A stretch of DNA of 64,000 bases, taken from contig JAETXT010000007.1 in the NCBI GenBank assembly GCA_019188255.1, positions 496,001 through 560,000 on the forward strand, given 5' to 3'. Both the position numbers and the translations under genes were made by a program. Source of the stretch: Verticillium longisporum (lineage: Eukaryota; Ascomycota; Sordariomycetes; Glomerellales; Plectosphaerellaceae). Of the stretch, positions 23,587-34,553 are shown in pieces; the first letter of the stretch is position 1; every line of letters starts with the position of its first letter. The notes below the pieces were generated by a model. The model was not told the DNA's origin and searched no databases. It worked only from the letters and a program-made list of their open reading frames with translations.

Positions 23587-23819
23587 CAGCGCTGCCGCTG
23601 AATCAATTCAATCAAATAATGCAACCTAGCAACGGCTAGGCAACGTCTTCCTACAGGCTTCATAGATATTGAAATGAGTTAAAAATATTTTTCCATACTA
23701 AGTTCATCGAGTATAGGACTTTTTCTCTTATAATCCTCGAAGTAGATGTTAAGGCTGTTGCGTTGGCCTGCTGTTGTTATGTTGCATTATTTGATTAAAT
23801 TGATTCAGCGGCAGCGCTG
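23587..23819. mobile_element. hAT-type MITE with perfect 8-bp target-site duplication
   Basis: A 233-bp element bounded by inverted repeats of about 40-58 bp that begin CAGCGCTGCCGCTGAATCAA and end with its complement. It is flanked by an exact 8-bp duplication ACGTAGAG (23579-23586 and 23820-23827). CAG...CTG termini and an 8-bp duplication are the hallmarks of hAT elements. There is no coding capacity. The undecayed duplication implies a fairly recent insertion, about 150 bp upstream of the GH28 start codon. Confidence 0.9.
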
Positions 23820-23970
23820 ACGTAGAGTAGATCAGCAATGCATGACAGCCCTCCGCATCTGAAAGTGTGAACTCGGTATAAAGTGTCAAGCTGGTACACC
23901 AGGATGTCTCGCAAGGAGGCATTGAAGTTACTGCCAGACACACGAAGTTGCGTTTCGTGTCACTTTCATC

Positions 23971-25779
23971 ATGCATCTTTCAACCATTGCTGTTTCACTG
24001 CTTGCCTTCTTCAGCAATGCATCTCTTGCCATAGAACTTCCAGCTGGTGTGCCTCGATCTCTCGAGGAATTCCGAGAAAAGCATCCCTATCGAGCCCGGA
24101 GCACCAAAGGCGATTGTCGCAAAGTGATCAGAATACGCTCATCTGAGCATGATACTGACGACATTTCGGATAATTTTCTAGAGGGAATCAAACAGGCCAA
24201 CAATGGCGGACTGCTTCACCTGCCCAAAGACGAGCTCTTCGTCATCGGCAAGCCACTGGACCTGACCTTCCTCAACGACATCCACATTCGTCTGGACGGC
24301 AAGATCTTGGTGGGCTCTCCTGGTCTTTTGGCTTACTAGATATTGGACTAAATACATGTGCAGTTCACCGATAACGTTCCTCAATGGCAAGCTACGGCTT
24401 TCAAGCACCCATTTCAGACCAATCTCCTTTTCTGTGAGTACGATTTCAAGGCATCACGCGGCCATCTACGTTAACCACAGGTAGGGAAATGGGGCGGAAA
24501 GAACTTCAAGATCTACGGCGACGGCGTCATCGACGGCAACGGCGAGCGTTGGTGGCGTGAGTTCGGCGAGCTTGATCTCCCTGCGGACAACAATTACACC
24601 TACGCCCGGCCCATTCTCTTCTATGTCGGAGACGCTGCCAATGTGCAGATTGAAGGAATCCGATTCAAAGACGGGCCAATCTGGCACCAGCTCATCGAAC
24701 GCAGTATTTACATCAAATGTTACCCATGAGCGAGAGAATTGTCACTGACTTGGTTGGCGCAGCCGAGGGCATCTCCTACCGCGACGTCTCCTGCACTGCT
24801 CGACCCCGAGACCAGACTGTTCGGCCTGCGAACACGGACTTCTTCAACTCCCTCAACGTCAAGGACGTCTCGATTGAGCGCGTCTGGGTCGACGTCGGCG
24901 ATGACTGTTTCTCGCCAAAATCAAACGGCACCAACATTCACGTCAACCACATGTACTGCAATGGCACACACGGCCAGGTACGTCAACGCCTACCTCTCGA
25001 TTGACCTCAGATCACTCACAATAACAGTCCCTCGGTTCTCTGGGAGAACACAAGGGTGTCATGTCATTCGTTGAAGACGTCGTGATCGAGAATGTCTTCT
25101 GGATGCTCAACGGCGGTGTGCGTCAGCCCCTTTTCCAACCTCAAAAAAATCCGCGACCGCCTCCCACTGACGCCTCCCAGCACGGCAGCCGCATCAAGGT
25201 CTGGGCCGGACCGGCCGCCGGCCACGGCTACGTCAACAATGTCACTTTCCGGTGCGTCCCCTCCGTCTCTATTCTAAGACATGCGTAGGACTGACCCGCC
25301 AGGAATTTCTGGAACGCCAACAACGAATGGGTCGCATTCCTCGACTCCTGCTACTGGAATGTAGGTCTCACTTGTTCCCACCGGGCGCGGAATCCTTCTG
25401 GAAGCCCTTATCTGACAGGAACCAGATCAACGCCCAGACCTGCGAGGAATACCCAGCTGGCATGTCCATCACCAACGTCCTGTTTGAGAATTTTACGGGC
25501 TCGACGCGCGGGAACCGCGGCCGTGCCGTCGCCAAGCTGACGTGCTCGACGAGCCCCGACGCCGTGTGCGACAATATCCGCTTCCGCAACTTTGACGTGC
25601 GGTCGCCGTGCGGCGGGCCTGCGATTGCCATTTGTGACGGCGTGACGGGCGATACGGGGGATCTGCCATGTTATGCGGCGGACAGTGCCGAGGCGAAGGC
25701 TGCGCTGCGGGATACGTGTGTTGGGGAGAAGTCTGGGTATGTTGGGAAGCCGTGGGAGGATGGCGGGCCTGGCTTCTGA
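23971..25779 (+). CDS. Secreted glycoside hydrolase family 28 (exopolygalacturonase-like pectinase)
   Basis: About 471 residues in eight exons: 23971-24309, 24364-24433, 24485-24703, 24763-24977, 25028-25117, 25181-25251, 25303-25360 and 25426-25779. It begins with a signal peptide (MHLSTIAVSLLAFFSNASLA). The parallel beta-helix catalytic motifs are present: NTD in PANTDFF, DD in VGDDCFSPKS, a THG in place of the usual GHG, and RIK in SRIKVWAG. These supply the general acid/base aspartates and substrate-binding residues that cleave galacturonan-type pectin. Several N-glycosylation sequons and late cysteines fit a secreted wall-degrading enzyme. Exo- versus rhamnogalacturonan activity cannot be told from sequence here. 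The short exons were placed by GT-AG signals and reading phase; exon 4's 5' border is the least certain. Confidence 0.83.
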
Positions 25780-26019
25780 TGCTTCCCAGGCGCATGATAC
25801 CCTATGCTCTACGTGTGGCGCTTGTCTGGGATGGAAGACAACTCGTAAGCCGCCATTGGAGCGGAGTTGTGAGGTCTTTCAGTCCAGGATCTCCATCTGT
25901 TTCAGTTCGTGAGCACCAGTTAAAACATGAATAACCACATTCACCAAAAGAGACAAGTTATAGTCTTCATCAATTTCATTCAATCGGCTTTCCGCGTCCC
26001 ACGTTCGTCATTAAAACGT

Positions 26020-27624
26020 CTACGCCTTGGCCGCGCCGGCCTTGATGAGCAAAATGTCACCATCCTCAACGACATAATCCTTGCCCTTGGTCATGACCTT
26101 GCCCTTGGCCTTCACCTCGGACTCGTCTCCGAGCTCCTTCAGCACGGAGAAGTTGTAGACGAGGGCCTGGATGAACGTCTTCTCAAAGTCGGTGTGAATG
26201 ACACCGGCGGCGCCAGGGGCCTTGGTGCCGTTGCGCAGGGTCCATTGCCTGACCTCGTCCGTGCCGGTCGTGAAGAAGCTGCCGAGGTCGAGAGACTTGC
26301 GCATCTGGATGACGAGCTTGGGAAGGGCCGAGTCAGCGCCAACCTTCTTCTGCTCCTCGAGGGACTCCTCCTCGGTCTCGAAGCGGCTGAGGCGCTCCTC
26401 GTAGGCAACGGAGATGGGGATGATGGGGTCGCCAGTGGCGTTCTCCTTGATCCACTCGGCGATCTTGGGGAGATGCTTGTTCTTCTTGCGGACGTAGTCA
26501 CGCTCGGAGAGGTTAACGAGGTAGACGACAGGCTTGGCCGTCAGGAGGAAGAGAGGGTTGATGACCTCGCCCTGTGTGAGCTTCTTGTCAGTGATGATTC
26601 GTCAAGATCGGTGCTGCACTATCATGAGAGGGTGTTGCGACTCGAGAGTCAGTATGATTTTTTATCTCAGTATGCACTCTGCGTTTAATGTGAGGCATTC
26701 GACGAGCTGGGTTATAAGTCGGACCTCGGGTCCTTTATCATCATGCGAGTCGCCAGGGGTTGGCTTGTTTGCGAGGGAAGAAAAGAAAATGTTCTGCGGC
26801 TCACCTCCTTGGGGGTCCAGTTGCCCTTTCGGACATCCTTGCCGTCCTTCAGCCAGTCGATGATCTTCTGGATGGTGTCCTGCTCGGCAATCATCTTCTT
26901 CATCTCGAGACTCTGGCCGCCAGAGCGAGTCTTCTTCTTCTGGGCCTCGAGGGCCTTCTCGACGAACTCGATATCTTTCAATCGGAGCTCCTCGCTGATG
27001 ATGTCCAGATCACGCGTGGGGTTGACGTCACCCTCGACGTGAATAATCTCAGCATCGTCGAAGGAGCGCACCACCTGGAAGATGGTATCGACGGCACGAA
27101 TGTGGGACAGGAAGGCGTTGCCGAGACCAGCACCGGTCGAGGCACCGCGGGTCAGACCGGCAATGTCATAGACGGTCAAGTTGGCGGGGACACGAGACTT
27201 GGGGTTGTACTTCTCGCACAGCCAGTCGTAGCGCGCATCGGGGACGATGACGCGGGCCTCCTCGGGGTCGATGGTGGCGTAGGGGAAGTTCTACACCTTG
27301 GTCAATCAATGAGCCTGGAGGTCCACGGGCGACGGGTACAGCAGAGACTTACAGCAGGGTTGCCGAGGTTGCACTTGGTGATGGCCTGGAAGAGGGTGGA
27401 TTTGCCGACGTTGGCAAGGCCGACCTGTGAGGATCGCGGGGTCAGCCTCGAAGCTTGGAGGGGTAAAAGAGAAAGGGGAAAAAATTGGTGGGAGGCGCGC
27501 GGTCGCTTCAGACGGCGGCAGGGTGGTGTGGGTGATGGGGACAACGTACAATTCCACTCTTCAGACTGTTGCCAGGACGGCCGAGGGGAATCTTCTTCTC
27601 CTCAACCTGCTTCTTGGGAGGCAT
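26020..27624 (-). CDS. OLA1: Obg-like ATPase Ola1 (YchF family)
   Basis: A cytosolic P-loop ATPase of the Obg/YchF group, linked to ribosomes, translation and stress response. Four exons: 27624-27550, 27424-27353, 27290-26805 and 26571-26020, giving 394 residues, the usual eukaryotic length. The G1 loop is [20 protein letters not shown] and the NLSERD (G4-like) segment follow. A coiled-coil insert lies in the middle and a TGS domain at the C-terminus. The last intron (26804-26572) is unusually long at 233 bp; its 3' site was set at CACACAG, downstream of a CTGAC branch. A nearby upstream AG would add a few residues. No signal peptide. Confidence 0.93.
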
Positions 27625-28717
27625 CTTGGATCCTCGTTTCTTTGCGTAGGAACGGGAGGAGGTATAAAAAACAGTGCAACGAAGCACTGAAGGTGAGGGG
27701 TGACTGAAACTGTAGCCGGTACATTAACGAAAAGCAGAGCTAGCTGCGCGTGGGTGTAAAGGGGGGAAAAAAGAAGCGAAGGGAAGGGAGGGCGCGAGGA
27801 GGGACGTCGTGGTGAAGGATTGGCTGGCTGGTGTGACCAGCCGCAAACCGTGTGAACCCGTCCCCCAGTTGGCGGCCGCGTAGGGTACCTTTTACCCAAG
27901 GGGGGGGGAGGAAAAGAGGGGATTGGGTATCTGGGCTGGGAGAAGCCTGGTGCAGTGATGGGCAGGATGAGGGAAAAAAGGCAGAGGAAAGAATTTTGCG
28001 GCAGAGGGCGCGAATCTTGAGTTTGCATTTTCCTGCGGTGCCCCACCAAAGTGTGCAGCTTTACCCTGGGCGCTGCTGCAGCTGCCCTGATGAGGTAAGC
28101 CAGCCTGCCTGAGGAAGCCCTCCGGCGCCTGGAGGAACGTGCTCCCCGGCGGCCTTGAAGCAAGTCACCAGCTCCCGCCCCTCTGCCTCTGTCTCGCTGC
28201 AGGCAGCTCCAGTGGGCTTCAGGGAGCTCCAGTGGACGTCCACAGTGCCATCCCCCCGGATGCAGCCAGGTCAGCCCGCTTCCCATTGGCCACCCCAACA
28301 GGAGCACCCCGCGTCCCCGTTGTCGTCACTCACCACGACTGCGCCCAGCTTCCCAGCTTGAGCTTCGCTGACCCATGTCACAAGGTCGCATCGCATCGCA
28401 TCTGAGCCATCTGACAGCATCCAAGCCTCGACGTCGCAAACAACCTCCAATACTCTACATCACCTTATGTTTCGCATCCAGATCAGCCGACCCTTTCCCT
28501 ACGTTCCGGCTTCACCCAAAGCCGTTGTACATAGCCTTCGTCTATTTGACAACGCTCATCCCGATCCCCTCCTTTGTGCCTGATCCCGCTTCATTGCCCC
28601 GCTCGTTTCGCCGTCTTCCGCCTTGCGTACCTAGTTGGCCGTCACCCAAAGCTTCAAGGAAACAGCATCGCCAATTCCTCGTATCCCACCACCCACTGTG
28701 AAACCCCCCCCACCAAG
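27625..28717. promoter_or_regulatory. Divergent promoter region (OLA1 / PPPDE gene)
   Basis: About 1.1 kb between divergent housekeeping genes. It is purine-rich on the OLA1 side (G/A runs near 27750-27990) and C/T-rich before the plus-strand gene. A long minus-strand frame here is compositional and not a gene. No specific operator was identified. Confidence 0.45.
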
Positions 28718-29553
28718 ATGCCTCCGACTCGCCCGCAACGCTCCAACTCGGCAAGACAATCCACAAACCGCCATCGATCAACCCTGTCCCTCACCAAGAC
28801 CGAGGTCACCATTCATGTCTATGACCTGCTGCCGGTAAGCCCGATGCGCCGCCCTCTGCTCCGCCTGCACGCCCGCGCCATGTACTGACAGATGCAGCCC
28901 GGGAGGTTATCCACCGTCCTGTGGTCCGTAGGCGCATCCCTCCTCCACTCCGGCGTCGTCATCAACGGCCGCGAATACGCCTACGGCGGCCACGACCGCC
29001 GCGGCATGACCGGCGTCTACTGGACGAGCCCCAAGACCGAGCCCCCGGCGGCACCTTCAAGTGCGAGATTCTGCACGGCTTCACCTTTATGACCGAGGAA
29101 GAGATTGAGAAGATCCTCGACGACGTGTCCAAGGAGTTCCAGGGCACCTCGTACAACCTCCTCACGCGGAACTGCAATCACTTCACGTCTGAGCTCTGCC
29201 TGAAGCTGACGGGCCAGAGCGGGCCTGGCTGGCTGAATCGTGCGGCCAGCATTGGCGTTGCGCTGCCCTGTGTCGTGCCGAGGGAATGGATCGACCCGCC
29301 CGAGTACGACATGGTCGACGGCGAGCTCCTGGATGAGGACGAGGACGAGGACGACGGGACGCACGAAGGGTCCCGTATGCTCAAGCAGTCCCCACCTAGG
29401 TTCCACGGCGAACCACGCCCCCAGGAGGAACAAGAGTCGGGATGGGGAAGCGAAGACGACAGGCGGCACGGAGGCAGCGGCAAGGGAAAGCAAGTTGAAC
29501 GGGATCAAGCCGGTCGGGCATTGCCGGCATCAGAGAGGGCACCGAGGCCATAG
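28718..29553 (+). CDS. PPPDE/DeSI-type deubiquitinase-like cysteine peptidase (frameshifted)
   Basis: About 257 residues in two exons (28718-28834, 28898-29553). The catalytic His is in SLLHSGVVINGREYAYGG and the catalytic Cys in TRNCNHFTSELC, the permuted papain-like pair of the PPPDE/DeSI family that removes ubiquitin or SUMO. A conserved GWLNRAASIGVALPCVVP segment follows, then an acidic stretch and a low-complexity tail. The frame breaks at 29042-29046: TEPP should be followed by GGTFKCEIL, but one C of a C run is missing. Family length and identity are otherwise normal, so this is likely a base-calling error. Confidence 0.85.
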
Positions 29554-29858
29554 CATCATGGTGATTCCGGGCACAGGGTTTCTACTGGGGGGGGGGATAC
29601 AAGGCGAATGGCGTTCCGGGTCCTTGATACCAAATTGGGCGAGATCAGGCTGGCGTTCTCTGATTTTTCTTTTCCTTCATGTTCGGCGTTGCGTGGGAGG
29701 AGCGAAATGGGGACTAGGACCACCCTAAACAGCTCTTTGAATTCTTTGGTATATAGTACAGCTGTACACGTTTTGTACATTTGATTGTCCATCCGTTCCC
29801 GACCGCCCGTCGTCCTGCGCCCGCGTTTCTACCATGCTGCAACACGCGACCAACGCTT
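29554..29858. other. Intergenic between converging genes
   Basis: About 305 bp of 3' flanks. Includes an 8-base G run near 29590. No gene seen. Confidence 0.4.
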
Positions 29859-30605
29859 TTACAGACGCCTGGGGTTCTTGCTCCTGCTGCCGCCAAACTT
29901 GAGCCTCGTCGAATCGGCCACGCGCACGACCTTCTGCCTCCACACGGCGCCCTCGGGGCTCATGAGACACTTGACGCCGGCATCACGGCCCTGTCCGAAG
30001 CCGCGCAGCACGAGCTCGATGCGGTTGATCTTCTTGTCCCAGCCGGCGAAGCGTAACCTCTCAAAGACGTAGGCCGTCAGCTGGTAGGCGGCGTCAAAGT
30101 GTTTCCGCCTCGACTTCTTGAAGCCAATGTTGCCGCACGACATGGAGACGATGGCGCCGCGGTCGGGCTTGGACATGGTGACGTGCGTGTTGTGCTTGTG
30201 CGAGTAGATGTGCAGGTGGAAGGGCTCGAGGGCGTCGAGGGCCTCCTCCTTGATCTCGCCGAAGCCCTCCTTGCCGCTGCCGAGGCCGGTGGGCGTGCGC
30301 TTTTGCTCGTCCTTGCCGAGGGTGCTGCGGAAGAGGTTCATCATGCTCGAGTCGGTCGGGCCCGCGGTGGATGCGGATGCCGCTGCGGGGGCTGAGGGCT
30401 TCGCGGCCGGAGGGTTGGGCGCGCCGTAGAGAGAGGAGAGGAGGTCGGAGCCGGCTTTTGTCGTGGGAGCGTCATCGGCGCGTCGGCTGGGGGTTTGGGA
30501 GAGAGGCCGGCAGAGAGAGGGAGAGCATCGCGCTATGGAGGTGGGTCGGGCGATGGATTGGAACGCCGTCCTCGCGAGGAAGCGGCTTGCTGAAGGGCCG
30601 CTCAT
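29859..30605 (-). CDS. Mitochondrial small ribosomal subunit protein uS11m
   Basis: A single-exon gene of 248 residues. The N-terminus is basic, Ser/Arg-rich and lacks acids, as for a mitochondrial targeting peptide, then an Ala/Pro-rich linker. The uS11 domain occupies the last 130 residues: HIYSHKHNTHVTM, VSMSCGNIGFKKSRR, ELVLRGFGQGRDAGVKCL and a C-terminal KNPRRL. It binds 15S rRNA in the platform of the mitoribosome (yeast Mrps18 is the counterpart). The start at 30605 was chosen over the upstream in-frame ATG (30752) because only the downstream one begins a targeting-like sequence. It shares a 470-bp promoter with the Tim44 gene, also mitochondrial. Confidence 0.88.
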   Translation of the reverse strand: MSGPSASRFLARTAFQSIARPTSIARCSPSLCRPLSQTPSRRADDAPTTKAGSDLLSSLYGAPNPPAAKPSAPAAASASTAGPTDSSMMNLFRSTLGKDEQKRTPTGLGSGKEGFGEIKEEALDALEPFHLHIYSHKHNTHVTMSKPDRGAIVSMSCGNIGFKKSRRKHFDAAYQLTAYVFERLRFAGWDKKINRIELVLRGFGQGRDAGVKCLMSPEGAVWRQKVVRVADSTRLKFGGSRSKNPRRL

Positions 30606-31075
30606 TTTTTTTTTAGGGTTGTGGTCGACAGACGATGCTGCACTGCCGCCGATATGTGTCGATGTTCGGATCGTTGTTGGCGTCAAGGAGAGCCAGTCGT
30701 CGATACTGCTTCCGTGACCTGGATTTTTTCGAACAGCTTCCTGACACGCCATGTCCCGATTGGCCCAATTCAGGGGTGGACGTCTTGTCGCTGGTGGTCC
30801 TGGCCTCAGCCGGCTGAAGCACGGCTAAACAGCAGCGGTACCTAGGTACCTCCTTTTTGGGTCCCCTTCCACGACCTTCGACCCCCCTGCCCGCGCCGCG
30901 GCCCGCCTGGAGCCGAGATCGCAGAAATCCTCGTCGCGCCCCAAATTTCGATCCGGCCAAATTTCACCCGGCCTAAGGTACTTGCGTCTCCGCCCCCCGA
31001 CCGAGTCGTCTCTCCCCCCCCATCCTGCGCATCGCAAACACCCATACCTGGGAGGCGGAACGCTTTTACTTCATC
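30606..31075. promoter_or_regulatory. Divergent promoter of uS11m and TIM44, with a 14-bp palindrome
   Basis: 470 bp between two mitochondrial genes. The perfect palindrome GGTACCTAGGTACC sits at 30837-30850, near the middle. Similar GGTACC-containing strings occur before the siderophore transporter and the SDR, so this may be a common promoter motif in this genome. Function not known. Confidence 0.45.
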
Positions 31076-32760
31076 ATGAACTCTTTTGTCCGGTCTTCAC
31101 GGAGCGTCGCGCCTAATGCTCTGACGAGGGCATCTGCTCGTAGCAGCGCCCCTGCGACTGGCAGGACCCAGACATATCGTCTCCAGTCCACCGACAGCCT
31201 CGCCTCCATCCGCATCCAACAATCCTCCTCTCAACAGCTCTCCTCCTCCTCTCTTCGCCCTACTACTCTTCGATCATCCTTCCTTCCCCATGAGATCCGA
31301 CCCCTCATCTCTGCCACACCAGCCCGCTCCTTCCACGTAGCGACGCCGACATGGCAAAAACAAGAGAAGCCTCAGGCTGAGACGAAGCCAGCCGAGGAAG
31401 CTCCCAAGGCCGCCGAGGAGGAGAACGCCAAGTCCTCCGAGTCAGCGGACAAGGAGGGCGCCTCTTCAGGCGACAAGAAGAAGGAGGGCGAAGAGGGCGA
31501 TGGCAAGCAGGAGGAGAAGAAGAAGGAGGACCCCCCGCCGCCTCCTCCCCACGGTGACATGACGCCGTGGCAGGTCTTCATGGAGACAATGAACACGGAG
31601 CTCAAGAAGTCCAAGGAGTGGAACGAGTCGACCAAGGCCCTCTCTGGCGAGATCCAGACCTTCCAGGAGAGCGAGCGCGTGCGCAAGGCCCGCGAGGCCT
31701 ACCAGAGCACCACGGGCGCCATCGGCAAGACGACATCGACCGTTGTCAAGACGACGGCCGGCGCCATTGGCAAGGGTGCTGCGTGGACCTGGGACACGAG
31801 CGCCGTCAAGGGTGTTCGCAAGGTCGCCAACGTCACCGGCGATGCCCTCGACAAGGCGACCAAGCCCATCCGTGAGACCGAGGCCTACAAGAACGTCAAG
31901 GATGTCATTGATGACGGCAGCTCTTCGCGTTACGGCGGCTGGGTAGAGAAGGAGGAGCGCAGGCAAAAGCGTGAGGCTGAGAGGGCGCTCAGGGGCGAGA
32001 AGCCGGAGAACTTTGTTGAGGACCCTGAGTACGTTGGCATCCTGCGCATTTCCAACTCGTGAACTTCGCTAACTCCAGTCACAGGGCTGGCACAAACGTC
32101 ACGCTTCACAAGGATGCTGCCTGGAAGGAGGCGTGGAGAGACTTCCGCGACCAGAACAAGGTTGTCCAGGGCTTCTTCAGCGCCGGCAAGGTCTACCAAG
32201 AATCCGAGAACCCCCTCATCTCGACGGCACGAAGCATCACCGACACCATCGGTGGTTGGTTCGCCGAGAACGAGCAGGCTCAGGTCATCAAGAAGTTCCG
32301 CGAGATGGATCCCAACTTCAAGATGGAGCCCTTCCTCACGGAGCTGCGCGAATACATTCTTCCCGAGGTCCTCGACGCCTACGTCAAGGGTGACGTCCCC
32401 ACCCTGAAGCTGTGGCTCTCGGAGGCGCAGTACTCCGTCTACGACGCTCTCACGAAGCAATACCTCAAGGCCGGCATGAAGTCGGACGGCCGCATCCTCG
32501 ATATCCGCCACGTCGATATCGCCAAGGCGCGCATGCTCGAGCCCGGCGACATTCCCGTGTTTGTCATTACCTGCCGCACCCAGGAGGTGCACGTCTACCG
32601 CAACGCCAAGACCAACGAGCTCGCGGCCGGCATGGAGGACAAGGTGCAGCTGGTGACGTACGCCATCGGCATCACAAGGCTGCCGGACGATGTCAGCAAC
32701 CCGGAGACGAGGGGATGGAGGCTCATTGAGATGCAGAAGAGCGGACGCGACTACTACTAA
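31076..32760 (+). CDS. TIM44: Mitochondrial import inner-membrane translocase subunit Tim44
   Basis: A matrix-side peripheral subunit that tethers mtHsp70 to the TIM23 channel. Two exons (31076-32028, 32085-32760), 542 residues. It has an Arg/Ser-rich presequence, then a long Lys/Glu low-complexity segment ending in six prolines. The N-terminal Tim44 domain, with amphipathic helices for Hsp70/Tim23 contact, follows. The conserved C-terminal lipid-binding Tim44 fold (about 330-540) includes FREMDPNFKMEPFL and DIRHVDIAKARML. Intron phase was fixed by joining EDPE to AGTNVTLHKDAAW. No frame problems. Confidence 0.93.
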
Positions 32761-33355
32761 GCGGTGAAACCACCATCATCAACGCCGAGCCGGCTCTGTT
32801 TTCTTTCGGCTCGGCTCGAACACCAATACTCTCATACGCTGGCGATTGGATGTGACACTTTTTGTCATTCTGATGTTTCAATAATGTACAAAAAACTAGA
32901 CGGGGGCATTTTGGAGGGGAACACTAGGCGATTTCTGGGAGGATGCAGATGCAGACACAGAGGAGGAGAAAGAAAACAGACAGAAGGACCAAATATCTGC
33001 GGAGTCTTGCCGCCTGCGGTCTGCGGCCGGGGAGAACCAACACCGCTCTCGCCTCGAGGAGGCCACCTTGTACGAATATTGAAGAGCCTGCGAGGCACCT
33101 GGCAAGGCCTCTGCCGCCTGCCGAGCAGTTTGTTTTAATCAAGATGCCGGACGTCCGTTTGACGTCCTGGGTCGCAGCACATCGTTCACAATATTTCGTC
33201 AGTGCGACCAGTCTATTGCCATTTGGACCACGCTGTGGGGTTGATCGACCCTTTGAGCCAAACCTGAATCTGATATTCCTGTGCTTGCCTGAGACGAAGT
33301 CGCTTGGGTTCAAATTTTGATACCATGTTCAACAATATGCTGATCTCTACGGTTC
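32761..33355. other. Intergenic between converging genes
   Basis: About 600 bp of 3' flanks of TIM44 and the NADAR gene. Frames here lack coding features. Confidence 0.4.
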
Positions 33356-34066
33356 TTACTGCTGGTTCGCAGACGTCCCCTCCTCCACAGCATCCTGCCC
33401 TCCTTTCGTCTGCAGTCCGCCCGCCCGACCCTCCGCCGCCCTCAACTCGTCCCTCACGACCATCAACGCCTTGCCCAGCAGATTGAGCCCCCACGCCTCC
33501 CGATCGACCGTCGGCGCAACGTGCGGCGCAAACCCGACGCCCCAGATGGGATCAAAGGGGCTCGCCTCGACCAGGTCCCCCGTGCCCGTAGCCAGCAGCC
33601 GGCGTCTCCGCTCCGCGGCCCCGGCGCCGGTCGTGAACTTGAGCCTCGTGCCCTCCGTCACAATGGCCTCGCGCTGGTCCTCCCACGTCGCGGCGTCAAA
33701 GTTCTTGACCTTGCGCCCGAGAGCCTTGACCTGGCGCGGGTGCGTCGCGGCGAGGATGGCGGCCTCCTGGGACGGGTCGAAGAGGGCGGCCTTGCGGTAC
33801 ATCATGTAGTGCTCGGCGGTTCGGAAGAAGAGGGACGGGTCGGCGGGGTGCGGGAACGGGGAGGCGGCCCATTGGGAGAGGAAGCCCGAGTCTGGGTCTG
33901 TCTCGCGCCAGAAGTAGACGGGCGTGGAGGGGAGGGGCGGTGATGGTGATGGCGAGGCTTGGGGGCCCTGGGGTGGGTTGTGTCTGGTTGTCATGTTTAC
34001 GAAATGTAGCTTGGTAGGGATCCTGAATGGGGGTTTTGGTATGGAGAGGAAGATGTGGCGCGACAT
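33356..34066 (-). CDS. NADAR/YbiA-like (DUF1768) N-glycosidase-fold protein
   Basis: A single-exon protein of 236 residues, or 212 if the second ATG (33994) is used. The NADAR fold is recognisable from VYFWRE near the start, SQWAASPF, RTAEHYMMYRKAALF, WEDQREAIVTEGTRLKF and WGVGFAP plus a late LGKALM helix. Bacterial YbiA removes ribose-5-phosphate from damaged riboflavin intermediates, and other members act on ADP-ribose-type substrates. Which applies here is unknown. The Ser/Pro-rich N-terminus is low complexity and the start is therefore ambiguous. No targeting signal is obvious if the downstream start is used. Confidence 0.8.
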   Translation of the reverse strand: MSRHIFLSIPKPPFRIPTKLHFVNMTTRHNPPQGPQASPSPSPPLPSTPVYFWRETDPDSGFLSQWAASPFPHPADPSLFFRTAEHYMMYRKAALFDPSQEAAILAATHPRQVKALGRKVKNFDAATWEDQREAIVTEGTRLKFTTGAGAAERRRRLLATGTGDLVEASPFDPIWGVGFAPHVAPTVDREAWGLNLLGKALMVVRDELRAAEGRAGGLQTKGGQDAVEEGTSANQQ

Positions 34067-34553
34067 GCTTGTGGCCTTTTGGGGCGTGAAGCTTTTGTAG
34101 ACTCCTCAAGTGAGTTGGTACTTGGATGCCTCCTGTTGTGAGTCGTCGCCGCCGAGTGACTCAGGTGTGTGAGGCTGGCTCGTTAGGCAGACTACCTAGG
34201 GCGCACTACCTGCGGATGTATCGTCGTGAACCAATTCACGATACAGTCCGTTGAGCTTGGGATAGGCCACGGCGTGAATCAGCCATGGCTGCAATATTTT
34301 TTGTCATCATCAAGTCCCAGTGATTGATGGGTGTATCTTGGAAAGGGGCGGGCATTCAGGGTGAAATATGCACGTCCCCCATCACCTGACCTTACACCGC
34401 CAATTCGAGGTTCTGGGCGCAATTGGCCATGAACAGAAATATTGTTTGGATTGTCAACTACTCCATCATCGCACTTGTAGGCTGCATCTGGCGGAGCATT
34501 GCAGCCCCCTTCTCGTTGTGTCTTCGCATAGTCTGCTTCAAGGCGTGCATCAA
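34067..34553. other. Intergenic between divergent genes
   Basis: About 490 bp of promoter sequence for the NADAR and DUF427 genes. Nothing else supported. Confidence 0.4.

Noticed and set aside
27561..28307. A 248-codon minus-strand frame upstream of OLA1
   Set aside because: It overlaps OLA1's first exon and the divergent promoter, is compositionally biased and contains no recognisable domain.
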